Origin: an uncultured Eubacteriales bacterium
GTDB lineage: Bacteria > Bacillota > Clostridia > Christensenellales > UBA1242
DNA: 9,645 nt
Direction of reading: 5' to 3'
Assembly: GCA_948512295.1 (NCBI GenBank)
Contig: CAOQRA010000020.1
Span: 1-9,645 of the forward strand
The notes under the pieces are model-generated. The model ran no database searches and was not told the origin of the DNA. It saw nothing but the letters and a program-made list of their open reading frames with translations. The number at the start of each line of letters is the position of its first letter. Positions within the stretch are counted from its first letter, which is position 1. Below are positions 1-6,801 of this stretch, piece after piece. Both the position numbers and the translations under genes were made by a program.

Positions 1-117
1 AAATTAAAATATAATTTAATATTATTAGTTAACGCTTCAATTTTATTTGATGTTAGTACTGATTATATTATGGGTTTGTCAAATAAGAGAGAGCGTAAAA
101 TAAAACCAGATTATTAA
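1..117 (+). CDS. C-terminal end of a probable XRE (Cro/CI-type) helix-turn-helix regulator, partial
   Basis: This frame is open from the window edge to a TAA at 115-117 and gives 38 residues. The stretch FDVSTDYIMGLSNKRE matches the usual end of the Cro/CI helix-turn-helix domain, where a VSTDYLLGLS-type motif follows the last helix. The DNA-recognition helices would lie to the left, outside the window. The very short tail after the motif (RKIKPDY) suggests a small single-domain repressor. Nothing can be said about its target. It points toward the oppositely transcribed glycosyltransferase gene. The call rests on one short motif, so family confidence is moderate. Confidence 0.55.
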   Translation, partial: KLKYNLILLVNASILFDVSTDYIMGLSNKRERKIKPDY

Positions 118-131
118 AAGATGACAACTTC

Positions 132-162
132 AAAAAAGAAAACAGCCCATTTTATGGACTGT
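132..162 (-). terminator. Intrinsic terminator of the glycosyltransferase transcript
   Basis: Read on the minus strand, ACAGTCCAT (162-154) pairs with ATGGGCTGT (150-142) across a 3-nt AAA loop. All nine pairs form in RNA, one of them a U-G wobble, and the tract TTTCTTTTTT (141-132) follows at once. This is a standard Rho-independent terminator about 70 nt after the stop codon of the glycosyltransferase gene. The plus strand lacks the U-tract, so it works in one direction only. Confidence 0.85.
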
Positions 163-231
163 CTAAAGAGGAAAAGGAACAGGCTTTTAAGAATTTTTGA
201 AATCACATTGACTTAAGTGTTTTTATTAGCT

Positions 232-1506
232 TTAAACTTCTTGCTCTAGAGTTTTTGTGTGCTCGATTGGTTTCCACTCTACTTCTTTTTTGCACATTGC
301 GTGAATGTAAATGGGTAGGTACAGCATCATGAAGACGGGGTTTGTTAGCACGCAAACAACGCCGTTCCAAAATTTGAGATTGATGTTTTTACGTTCGGCG
401 ATAATAACTGCAACTGTATAAAGCATGAGGAAGATATAGAGCGCGAGCAAGCTGCCTCCAAAAGAGATAAGTGACATGTACCAAGTTGGCTCGTCCAGTA
501 CCAGTCCCGTAATCATATAGCCTATGTTAAAAGCTTGATATGCAAAAATTGTGATAATAGTGCAAACGAGGGGGACGACGCCAAAGGCAAACATAAGTTT
601 ATCTAGTTTTTGTTTGCCTGTTGATTTTAATCCTGATTTAATCAATTCTTTATTGTATTTTTTATTTACTTGACTGTAGCCCTTACACCAGCGCATGCGT
701 TGCACCCATGATTGTTTCATTTTCGTAGGTTGTTCATCATAGAATTTTGCACTTTCATTGTAGGTGGTTTTAAGATTGTTAATCATGGCGTAGATAGTAA
801 TTTCATAGTCTTCGGTTAGCGTAAAGAATTTCCAGCCTCCAAGTTTTTCAATAACACGGGCAGCAATATAATAGCCTGTTCCGCTTACATGCATTCCAAA
901 ACCCAGCCTGCTTCGTGGTCGATTATCAAAAGTGGAGAAGATGGAAAAAGTAATGCCGCTGCAGGCAGAAATCCAGTTGTCGTTCCAGTTTTTAGAGTTG
1001 CGATAACTAAGCCCCATGTCATAGCCTTTGTCATAGACTTTATTCATTTCTTCCATATATTTAGGGTCAAGTATATTGTCGGCATCAAATATGAAGTATG
1101 CTTCATAGTCATGAGGTTTAGCAAGGATTTCTTGCAAGGCTTCATCGAGGGCATAACCTTTGCCTTTAAGCTCAAGATGTTTTCGTACGATTATATGAGT
1201 GCGAGGATACTCTTTGGCAATTTTGCAGGTGGGGTCTTCCTCACTTTCCACGATTATATAGGTGTCTAAAAGTTCACTGTTATACGTTTGATTTTGTATA
1301 CTTTCTATAAGTGCGCGAATTACCTTGCACTCATTTCTAGCAGGCACTAATATGGCATACTTATGCTCTTTTTTAGCCTTAGGAAAGCGTTTACCTGGTA
1401 ACATTGCGGTGATGGTGAGAATTATTTTAAATAATAGAAGTATAAAGCAAAGTCCAAATAAAGCATAAAATATATAATTTGACATGTCATAAATTTGATA
1501 ATACAT
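232..1506 (-). CDS. Membrane-bound processive-type family 2 glycosyltransferase
   Basis: This 424-residue protein has the build of a cellulose-synthase-like GT2 enzyme, which transfers sugar from a nucleotide-sugar to a lipid or polysaccharide acceptor at the inner face of the membrane. It has one N-terminal membrane helix (about 10-34), a cytosolic GT-A domain opening with AILVPARNE (51-59), the metal-binding DAD (141-143), the TED base motif (231-233) and QRMRW (269-273), the QxxRW signature of processive GT2 enzymes. Three further membrane helices follow (about 303-327, 344-372, 381-400). The ATG at 1506 is preceded by AAAAGGT at a suitable distance; a second in-frame ATG at codon 8 has no such site. 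It lies 59 bp after the dehydrogenase fusion gene on the same strand with no terminator between, so co-transcription is likely. Donor and acceptor are unknown; a glycolipid or exopolysaccharide product is equally possible. Confidence 0.92.
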   Translation of the reverse strand: MYYQIYDMSNYIFYALFGLCFILLLFKIILTITAMLPGKRFPKAKKEHKYAILVPARNECKVIRALIESIQNQTYNSELLDTYIIVESEEDPTCKIAKEYPRTHIIVRKHLELKGKGYALDEALQEILAKPHDYEAYFIFDADNILDPKYMEEMNKVYDKGYDMGLSYRNSKNWNDNWISACSGITFSIFSTFDNRPRSRLGFGMHVSGTGYYIAARVIEKLGGWKFFTLTEDYEITIYAMINNLKTTYNESAKFYDEQPTKMKQSWVQRMRWCKGYSQVNKKYNKELIKSGLKSTGKQKLDKLMFAFGVVPLVCTIITIFAYQAFNIGYMITGLVLDEPTWYMSLISFGGSLLALYIFLMLYTVAVIIAERKNINLKFWNGVVCVLTNPVFMMLYLPIYIHAMCKKEVEWKPIEHTKTLEQEV

Positions 1507-1565
1507 ATATTTCTACCTTTTATTTAAATTAATTTTATTATGCGTAATTTTGGCATATATAATGC

Positions 1566-3437
1566 TTATATTTTTATTAATTTTAAATAAATTTCCTCTA
1601 ATTGATTGTTATTATAAAGCTCTGGCACTGGGTAAAGCGGGTTGGCTTCATTTGCAGCTTTTATTGCAAGTGAGGGTATATCTTCCTTTTTAAGCTCTTC
1701 AAAGTGGTTTGGAATGCCGAATTTTTTATTTAGTTTTTCTATATATTCAATAAATTTCTCGCTTGCTTCATGGATATTTTCGCTGTCACTTAAGCCTATG
1801 AATTTTGCAATACTTGCAAGGCTCTTTTCAGCGCACTTTCCATATACACGTAGCATAACAGGAAGAATTACCGCATTAGCAAGACCGTGAGGTGTGTTAT
1901 ACGCGCCGCCAAGCGAGTGCGCGATTGCATGCACATAGCCTACATAACTTTGAGTAAAAGCAACGCCTGCAAGAAAGCTTGCTTTAAGCATGTTTTTTCG
2001 TGCTTCCAAATTGCTGCCATCTTTATAAACTTTCTCAATATTTTGGTATATGAGTTTGATTGCTTCAAGACTTGCCGCTCGCGTCTGTTTAGTTGTAGAG
2101 CGTCCGATATAGGCTTCGATTGCATGAGTTAGAGCGTCCATGCCTGTGGTAGCTGTAATTTTGCTGTTTAAGCCAAGTGTCAAATTTGCATCAAGCAAAG
2201 CGTAGTGTGGGATAAGGGAGAAATCATTGACGGCAAATTTGGTATGCGTTTTGTCATCTGTCACGACTGCCGCTAGGGTAGTTTCGCTTCCTGTGCCAGC
2301 AGTTGTTGGTATAGCAATAAGGCATGGCAAAAGTTTGCGGATTTTTAAAAGTCCTTTCATTTTTGCTATGGGTTTATTTTTGACCGCTCTTGCACCTATC
2401 ATCTTAGCACAGTCCAGAACGCTGCCGCCGCCGAGAGCTATTATGCTGTCGCAATGGTTATTTTTAAAACTTTCTAAACCTTTTTCAATTGTTGAAATTG
2501 TCGGATTTGGCATAACCTCATCAAAAATAGTTACATTCATTTTTGCCTTTTTGAGTGACTTCAAAAGGTTGTCACAAAGTCCTAATCCTTTGATAGTTTT
2601 GTCTGTGACGAAAAGTACGCTTTGTTTGTTTTCTGATTGGAGTGTTGCGATAAGCTCGTCATTGTTATTTAGAATTTTAGGTTCGCGATATGGAAGAATA
2701 GGCAGTATTGCACGAAAAGCTATTTGATATGTACGATAGCCAATGCGCTGAAAGCCGTTTATTTTTTCATTTTGTTGAAGATATAGTATGCTACATGCGA
2801 GAAAGCCCTGAGCCGGATAGTATGTGCAAAGGCAAAGTATATCCATTATTCTAGGTAGATTACCAAACACATTGAATAATAAGCAGAGGTCAGAGAAGAA
2901 GAATAAAAACGCGCCGATAGCAATAAAAATCATAGGCTTATGAAACATGCTTTTTGCAAATGCATTTCCGATTGCTTTTGCAAGCATTAGTGAAATAATT
3001 ACTGCGTAAACAATTACAAGCGGCATCATGCCGTTAAAACTAAATGGATACAAGAAAATCACAAGCAATGCAAATGTCATTAAGCCAAGAAAAATAAATA
3101 GGTCAGTCCAGCGCGGTTTTACAAGCAGACAGAAACTTATAAGGTAAAAAATATGTCCTATGGCAAAAAGTGCAGCGCCGATAACAAAATAGTCAATCAA
3201 AAACACATCACCGCCAAAGGCAAAGATTGTTCCGATTAGCATGAGATATTTATATGATTTTTTGCTATCATTTTTAAAAACAAAAATAAAGTTTACCAGT
3301 GCAATTAATACAAAAATGGCACTTGCCAAAGTTTTTAAAATGTAAGCTGAAGCGTCTAATGTAATATAGAGGATATCAGCAATAATTAAACAAACTAGTA
3401 ATATTATATTGGTAATCCAAATGCCTTTATTTTTCAT
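1566..3437 (-). CDS. Fusion of a YhhN/TMEM86-type lysoplasmalogenase membrane domain with an iron-containing alcohol dehydrogenase
   Basis: This is one continuous 623-residue frame with two domains. Residues 1 to about 222 form roughly eight membrane helices with YhhN/TMEM86 landmarks: GGDVFL with Asp77, a GH.FYLISF segment, GAFLFFFSDLCLLF with Asp183, and YYPAQGFLACS at the end. Known family members hydrolyse the vinyl-ether bond of lysoplasmalogen, releasing a fatty aldehyde. Residues from about 235 form a full Fe-dependent dehydrogenase: GGGS (336-339) for NAD(P), PTTAGTGSE (377-385), and the metal ligands Asp434, His438, His503 and His517 in GMDALTH and HAIAHSLGG...PHGLANA; the conserved His507 is present. 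A longer reading from a TTG at 3452 exists, but the GAGG at 3447-3450 lies 9 nt before the ATG at 3437, which I prefer. An even number of helices would put the dehydrogenase in the cytosol. A SigA-type promoter lies just upstream. Both domain calls are strong; the coupled reaction is inference. Confidence 0.9.
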   Translation of the reverse strand: MKNKGIWITNIILLVCLIIADILYITLDASAYILKTLASAIFVLIALVNFIFVFKNDSKKSYKYLMLIGTIFAFGGDVFLIDYFVIGAALFAIGHIFYLISFCLLVKPRWTDLFIFLGLMTFALLVIFLYPFSFNGMMPLVIVYAVIISLMLAKAIGNAFAKSMFHKPMIFIAIGAFLFFFSDLCLLFNVFGNLPRIMDILCLCTYYPAQGFLACSILYLQQNEKINGFQRIGYRTYQIAFRAILPILPYREPKILNNNDELIATLQSENKQSVLFVTDKTIKGLGLCDNLLKSLKKAKMNVTIFDEVMPNPTISTIEKGLESFKNNHCDSIIALGGGSVLDCAKMIGARAVKNKPIAKMKGLLKIRKLLPCLIAIPTTAGTGSETTLAAVVTDDKTHTKFAVNDFSLIPHYALLDANLTLGLNSKITATTGMDALTHAIEAYIGRSTTKQTRAASLEAIKLIYQNIEKVYKDGSNLEARKNMLKASFLAGVAFTQSYVGYVHAIAHSLGGAYNTPHGLANAVILPVMLRVYGKCAEKSLASIAKFIGLSDSENIHEASEKFIEYIEKLNKKFGIPNHFEELKKEDIPSLAIKAANEANPLYPVPELYNNNQLEEIYLKLIKI

Positions 3438-3458
3438 ATAATTTAACCTCAAAAATAA

Positions 3459-3486
3459 TTTATCATTTTTAACGCTTAATTGTCAA
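3459..3486 (-). promoter_or_regulatory. Probable SigA promoter for the lysoplasmalogenase-dehydrogenase fusion gene
   Basis: On the minus strand a perfect TTGACA (3486-3481) is followed after 16 nt by GATAAA (3464-3459), which matches four of the six bases of TATAAT. Transcription would start near 3452, giving a short leader that carries the GAGG ribosome site of the ATG at 3437. It implies vegetative rather than sporulation-specific expression. Confidence 0.55.
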
Positions 3487-3500
3487 ATAAATAAAACATA

Positions 3501-3534
3501 AAAGCTCTAAATTCGCAATAGTTTTTAGAGCTTT
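3501..3534 (-). terminator. Hairpin terminator downstream of the lipoprotein gene
   Basis: AAAGCTCTAAA (3501-3511) and TTTAGAGCTTT (3524-3534) form a perfect 11-bp stem with a 12-nt loop. On the minus strand it lies 46 nt after the lipoprotein stop codon and is followed by a broken T-rich tract (TATGTTTTATTTATTT). It separates the lipoprotein transcript from the promoter of the fusion gene. The U-tract is imperfect, so it may be a partial terminator. Confidence 0.65.
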
Positions 3535-3580
3535 ATTTTGATACAATTTTTGAGGCTGAATATAAGTTGTTATAATGCCT

Positions 3581-4768
3581 TTAGCCTCTAATAAGTTTTT
3601 CTATTTTTTTATTTGTTTGAGTATGATCGATTTCAAGCTTATTTAATCTATCAGTAAGATTTTTGTAGTTTCTAACTTCTTGTGTTTTGCTCACTTCGTC
3701 TGGAAAATCTTGTTGTTTTGTTTGAAGCTTATTAGTTGTGTCATCTTTTTGCAGTTTAGAAATAAATTTTTGTTTTTCTTCAACTGTTTTGGTTATAACG
3801 CCGTTTTTGATAGCATCTTCTTTTTTCATATCTTTTTGATTAATCTCTTCCTGAGTTTGAATATTATTAACAGGGATATTATTAGCATTATACCTATAAT
3901 TATATCCGTTGCCTACAGGATTTTGGTTAGGATTTGCTCGGTATGTGTCAATATTTCTTATCCCCGGTCGGTAAGTGTCGGTGTTTCTAGATGGATTGAA
4001 AGTGCGATTATAGTTATAGCCATTATTATAGTAACCATTATTGTAATATCCGTTATTGTAGCCATTATTGTAACCGTTAACATTATTAACGATAGGTTGA
4101 TTGTCTACAATAGGTGTCTGATTAGTATTTTCTTGGATCACATTGTTAGTTTCATTTTGATTTTGTGTTTTGTTGCAATTAGGGCAACCAATAATGTTTT
4201 CAATTTGATCCATTGTGTTTAAAAGATTTCTAAAATAGCAAAGTCTTGCATCAAGATGATTGTTTAAACTTTGATAATATGCACCGATTTGTTCGTTTTG
4301 ACAATTATTGCAACTATTTTTTCGAATCATTTTTACAGAGTTATTAATATCTGATTTTGTAGAGTTTAAGTTTGTGGCATATTTGCTAATGCTATTAGTA
4401 AGTCCGTTCAAAGCTTTAATTTGCTCTTTATTCAGTTTGAGTTTTTGATTCAGTTCAGCTTTCAGAGTTGCGCTTTTAGTAAGCAGTAAGTCTTGCAATG
4501 ATTCTTGTTCATATGCACTAGCTTGCATTTTAGAAATTTGTGAGCCTACATATCCATATTGATTATTTGATTTAGTGTAATCATTGACATTATAACTTGT
4601 AGGGGCAAGTGTAGCATATTGACTTGTGGTCATACTTCCTACAGTATTTGTGACTCTATCAAGTTGACTTGACAAATTTTTGATAGCGTTGTCTTGTGAA
4701 GATGAGCCGCAACCAACTAAAACTAACGCAGCAATTCCAGCAATTGAACTTAAAATTATTTTTTTCAT
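3581..4768 (-). CDS. Putative lipoprotein with two CxxC pairs and an Asn-Gly-Tyr repeat; unrecognised family
   Basis: I do not recognise this 395-residue protein. It starts with a lipoprotein signal, MKKIILSSIAGIAALVLVGC, with the lipidated cysteine at 20, so it should be anchored to the outer face of a membrane. A helical region (about 65-195) follows, with CNNC at 153-156 and CPNC at 195-198, possibly metal-binding or disulfide-forming. Next come an Asn-rich linker, an NNGY/YNNGY repeat (about 230-254), a duplicated RNxDTYR motif (near 260-277) and a charged C-terminus ending in a short coiled-coil-like helix. Translation could begin at an ATG at 4780, but that ATG overlaps the GGAGG (4778-4774) that serves the ATG at 4768, so 4768 is chosen. 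The gene is divergent from spoVAC with 95 bp between them, which hints at a spore or germination role. That is only context. Confidence 0.85.
   Translation of the reverse strand: MKKIILSSIAGIAALVLVGCGSSSQDNAIKNLSSQLDRVTNTVGSMTTSQYATLAPTSYNVNDYTKSNNQYGYVGSQISKMQASAYEQESLQDLLLTKSATLKAELNQKLKLNKEQIKALNGLTNSISKYATNLNSTKSDINNSVKMIRKNSCNNCQNEQIGAYYQSLNNHLDARLCYFRNLLNTMDQIENIIGCPNCNKTQNQNETNNVIQENTNQTPIVDNQPIVNNVNGYNNGYNNGYYNNGYYNNGYNYNRTFNPSRNTDTYRPGIRNIDTYRANPNQNPVGNGYNYRYNANNIPVNNIQTQEEINQKDMKKEDAIKNGVITKTVEEKQKFISKLQKDDTTNKLQTKQQDFPDEVSKTQEVRNYKNLTDRLNKLEIDHTQTNKKIEKLIRG
4007..4081 (-). repeat. In-gene tandem repeat encoding NNGY/YNNGY units
   Basis: Degenerate 12- and 15-bp units built around AACAATGGNTAT, read on the minus strand, encode VNGY-NNGY-NNGYY-NNGYY-NNGYNYN in the lipoprotein. 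Units of whole-codon length mean that copy-number change would alter the linker without breaking the frame. The composition suggests a flexible, tyrosine-bearing surface segment. Confidence 0.8.
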
Positions 4769-4780
4769 TAAAACCTCCAT

Positions 4781-4808
4781 GTTTTATGTTAGTGTTTGTA
4801 AAATATGG
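4781..4808 (-). promoter_or_regulatory. Possible SigE/SigK-like promoter of the lipoprotein gene
   Basis: On the minus strand CCATATT (4808-4802) and CATAAAAC (4788-4781) are 13 nt apart. They resemble the SigE consensus (-35 like KMATATT, -10 like CATACAHT) with several matches each. No SigA-type pair is evident here. In AT-rich DNA such matches arise easily, so this is a lead only. Confidence 0.25.
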
Positions 4809-4817
4809 CAAAATATG
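4800..4817. repeat. Two direct copies of AAAATATG one helical turn apart
   Basis: AAAATATG occurs at 4800-4807 and again at 4810-4817, so the two copies lie on the same face of the DNA. They are in the middle of the 95-bp divergent region between the lipoprotein gene and spoVAC, where a regulator could act on both. A chance repeat in AT-rich DNA is also possible. Confidence 0.35.
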
Positions 4818-4863
4818 CGTTTAAATTTTAAAAACAAGGCAAATATCATTAAAGGAGATGCAT

Positions 4864-5310
4864 ATGGACGAAAAAAAGCGAAATGAGGCGTATAACAAGT
4901 ACGTTCAAGCGAAAATCCCTAAAACAAGACCTTGGCCCAGTTTGTTTAATTCTTTTTGGGTGGGCGGTGTAATTTGTTGTATAGGTCAAGGCATTAATGA
5001 TCTTATAATGCTAGCATTTCCTAGCATGGCAGAGCAGACTGCTTGGACTTATACTCTAATTGTTTTGATCTTTTTGGCATCGTTTTTAACAGGAGTTGGG
5101 CTTTATGACCGAATAGGTAAGTTTGCAGGCGGCGGGTCAATCGTTCCTATCACGGGCTTTTCCAACTCAATCACAAGCCCAGCGCTTGAATTTAAACATG
5201 AGGGAATAATTTATGGGCTTTGTGTCAAGATGTTTACAATCGCAGGGCCAGTAATCGTTACAGGAATAGTTGCAAGCATACTTGTGGGATTAGTTTATCT
5301 ATTCATTTAA
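4864..5310 (+). CDS. spoVAC: Stage V sporulation protein AC, SpoVA channel subunit
   Basis: SpoVAC is an integral inner-membrane protein of the forespore. With SpoVAD and SpoVAE it moves dipicolinic acid into the developing spore and releases it at germination; in Bacillus it behaves as a mechanosensitive channel. The 148 residues match the family's usual length of about 150. Seen here are a basic N-terminus, a hydrophobic helix (about 30-52), a second (about 62-85), the hallmark GVGLYDRIGKFAGGGS followed by VPITGFSNSITSPALEFKHEG, and a last helix. The start is decided by AAAGGAG (4851-4857): an ATG at 4858 touches it directly, while the ATG at 4864 sits 6 nt away, so 4864 is used. It is the first gene of a tight operon, with spoVAD 10 bp downstream. 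The expected forespore SigG promoter could not be identified with confidence. Confidence 0.97.
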   Translation: MDEKKRNEAYNKYVQAKIPKTRPWPSLFNSFWVGGVICCIGQGINDLIMLAFPSMAEQTAWTYTLIVLIFLASFLTGVGLYDRIGKFAGGGSIVPITGFSNSITSPALEFKHEGIIYGLCVKMFTIAGPVIVTGIVASILVGLVYLFI

Positions 5311-5320
5311 AAGGGGAACT

Positions 5321-6325
5321 ATGGTAAGAAATCAGACGATAAAATTTAAAAATAAGCCAGTAATAATTGGCAGCTATTCTATAGTAGGACCTAAAGAAGG
5401 ACAAGGAAATTTCGGACCGTTTTTTAACTATGTCATGAAAAGTGATAGTTTTGGGGAAAAGACTTACGAAAAGGCTGAGCGCAAAATGGTTCAGCATGCT
5501 ATTATTGGAGCGATTGAAGACGCAAAGATTAAGCCTAGTGATGTGGAGCTACTACTTTCAGGAGATTTACTTAATCAAATTATTTCATCCTCATACGCTG
5601 CGCGCGATTTTAATTTCGCGTATTTAGGGTTGTTTGGAGCGTGCTCAACCATGGCTGAAAGTTTAGCAATAGGGGCATCACTCATAGACGGAGGACAATT
5701 TAATCATTTAGTTTGCTCAACTTCCTCTCACTTTTCTACTGCTGAACGACAATTTCGTTTTCCGCTAGAGCTTGGTAATCAGCGTCCGCCTACTTCGCAA
5801 TGGACTGTGACGGGATCAGGGGCTTGTGTGCTTGCAAAAAAAGGAAAAGGCCCTCGAATTTCAATGGTGACATTTGGGCGTGTGGTTGATTATGGGGTTA
5901 ACGATGTAAATGACATGGGCGCAGCAATGGCACCAGCGGCGATGGATACACTTCTTGCTCATTTTCGTGATTCTAATACAACACCAGATGATTATGACCT
6001 TATCGTCACAGGGGATCTTGGAAAACTTGGGAGCGAAATACTTATTGATCTTATGGAGGATCAAGGTATTAAATTAGGATTAAATTACAACGACTGTGGG
6101 CAGATGTATTATACGCGAGAACAGGCTACGCTTTCAGGCGGAAGTGGCTGTGGCTGTAGTGCAACTGTTTTAAATTCATTTATAATGAAAAAACTAAGAG
6201 CGGGTGAGTATAAACGAGTTTTGTTTGCGCCGACAGGTGCGCTTTTATCTACTACAGCAACTCAGCAAGGCGATACTATACCTGGAGTTTGTCACGCCGT
6301 TGTAATAGAGGGGGAGGAAAAATAA
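5321..6325 (+). CDS. spoVAD: Stage V sporulation protein AD, dipicolinate-binding SpoVA subunit
   Basis: SpoVAD has a thiolase-like fold without thiolase activity. It binds dipicolinic acid and works at the forespore membrane with SpoVAC and SpoVAE. The 334 residues agree with the family length of about 338. Recognisable family stretches include GSYSIVGPKEGQGNFG near the N-terminus, SGDLLNQIISSSYAAR (80-95), FGACSTMAESLA with Cys108, STAERQFRFPLE (139-150), the NQRPPTSQWTVTGSGA segment and GGSGCGCSA near 273-281. No membrane helix is visible, in keeping with a peripheral protein. The start ATG follows AAGGGG at 5311-5316. The stop codon is directly followed by the ATG of spoVAE, whose ribosome site lies inside this gene, so the two are probably translationally coupled. 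Confidence 0.97.
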   Translation: MVRNQTIKFKNKPVIIGSYSIVGPKEGQGNFGPFFNYVMKSDSFGEKTYEKAERKMVQHAIIGAIEDAKIKPSDVELLLSGDLLNQIISSSYAARDFNFAYLGLFGACSTMAESLAIGASLIDGGQFNHLVCSTSSHFSTAERQFRFPLELGNQRPPTSQWTVTGSGACVLAKKGKGPRISMVTFGRVVDYGVNDVNDMGAAMAPAAMDTLLAHFRDSNTTPDDYDLIVTGDLGKLGSEILIDLMEDQGIKLGLNYNDCGQMYYTREQATLSGGSGCGCSATVLNSFIMKKLRAGEYKRVLFAPTGALLSTTATQQGDTIPGVCHAVVIEGEEK

Positions 6326-6682
6326 ATGTATTATTTATGGGTGTTTTTAATAGGCGGTTTAGTATGTGCTATTGGTGAACTGTTAATTATAAAAACTAAT
6401 ATTACTTCTGCGCGAATTTTAGTAACATTTGTTCTTACTGGAGTACTTTTAGAGGCTTTTGGTTTATTTGATTATATATCGGATTTTGCCCGCGCTGGAA
6501 TAAATGTTCCTATTGTCGGCTTTGGTGCGTCTCTTGCGAAAGGCGCAATAGGTGCGGTAAAGGCTAGGGGGCTTATTGGTGCTTTTACGGGAGGGCTTGA
6601 AGCGACCGCGGCAGGCATTGCTGCCGCAGTGGGCTTTGCTTTCTTATTCGGACTTATCTTTCATGCAAGGACAAAAAACTAA
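6326..6682 (+). CDS. spoVAE: Stage V sporulation protein AE (SpoVAEb type), SpoVA channel subunit
   Basis: This is the small membrane subunit of the dipicolinate channel. The 118 residues form about three or four hydrophobic helices. The motif AFGLFDYISDFARAG followed by NVPIVGFGASL parallels GVGLYDRIGKFAGGG and VPITGFSNSI in SpoVAC, as expected since both belong to the same SpoVA family. The end, GLIGAFTGGLEATAAGIAAA, is typical of SpoVAEb. The start codon abuts the spoVAD stop, and its GGGGAGG (6311-6317) lies within spoVAD. It is the last gene of the three-gene spoVA operon. The soluble SpoVAEa, SpoVAA/AB and SpoVAF subunits found in Bacillus are absent here, as is common in Clostridia. 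Confidence 0.96.
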   Translation: MYYLWVFLIGGLVCAIGELLIIKTNITSARILVTFVLTGVLLEAFGLFDYISDFARAGINVPIVGFGASLAKGAIGAVKARGLIGAFTGGLEATAAGIAAAVGFAFLFGLIFHARTKN

Positions 6683-6708
6683 ATGCGTTAATAATGCTCT
6701 ACGGTCTG

Positions 6709-6746
6709 TATATAGTAGGTTGTATATGCGTAATACCTACTATATA
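6709..6746. repeat. 12-bp perfect inverted repeat between spoVAE and yunB
   Basis: TATATAGTAGGT (6709-6720) and ACCTACTATATA (6735-6746) are perfect reverse complements around a 14-nt loop, extendable in RNA by one G-U pair. No proper U-run follows on either strand; a TTTT occurs only at 6760-6763. It could be a weak terminator ending the spoVA transcript, an RNA-stabilising hairpin or an operator. It is the main structure in the 119-bp gap. Confidence 0.7.
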
Positions 6747-6787
6747 TTGATTATTCTTGCTTTTAGTCAATTAATTGATTGCAAGTT

Positions 6788-6795
6788 CATATATT
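6788..6795 (+). promoter_or_regulatory. Possible SigE -10 element for yunB
   Basis: CATATATT fits the SigE -10 consensus CATACAHT at seven of eight positions and ends 6 nt before the yunB ATG. The -35 region (around 6767-6773, TCAATTA) matches poorly. If real, transcription would start at or next to the ATG. In Bacillus subtilis yunB belongs to the SigE regulon, which gives mild support. Confidence 0.3.
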
Positions 6796-6801
6796 AAAAA
6801 T

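Noticed and set aside
99..200. A short frame after the XRE fragment reads NFKKENSPFYGLSKEEKEQ and looks protein-like, suggesting a frameshifted C-terminal tail of the regulator.
   Set aside because: The region contains a well-formed terminator on the other strand (132-162), the frame has no start codon, and it is only 33 codons long. Coincidence in A-rich DNA is more likely, though a broken tail cannot be excluded.
889..1269. Plus-strand open frame of 126 codons inside the glycosyltransferase gene.
   Set aside because: It is antisense to a gene with clear GT2 motifs, has no ribosome site and no recognisable domain.
2227..2727. Plus-strand open frame of 166 codons within the dehydrogenase domain.
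   Set aside because: It is antisense to an intact, motif-complete dehydrogenase and has no ribosome site.
3552..3588. GAGGCT...AGCCTC pairing across the lipoprotein stop codon.
   Set aside because: Only six base pairs with a 25-nt loop and no U-tract; the nearby 11-bp hairpin at 3501-3534 explains termination better.
3680..4222. Plus-strand open frame of 180 codons rich in Ile and Val, resembling a membrane protein.
   Set aside because: It is the reverse complement of Asn-rich codons in the lipoprotein gene; AAT/AAC codons read backwards give ATT/GTT. No start signal is present.
4801..4830. Possible SigG promoter of spoVAC: AAATA (4801-4805), 18 nt, AATTTTA (4824-4830).
   Set aside because: Both boxes miss key consensus bases (GHATR and CATNNTA), and similar matches are expected by chance in this AT-rich stretch.
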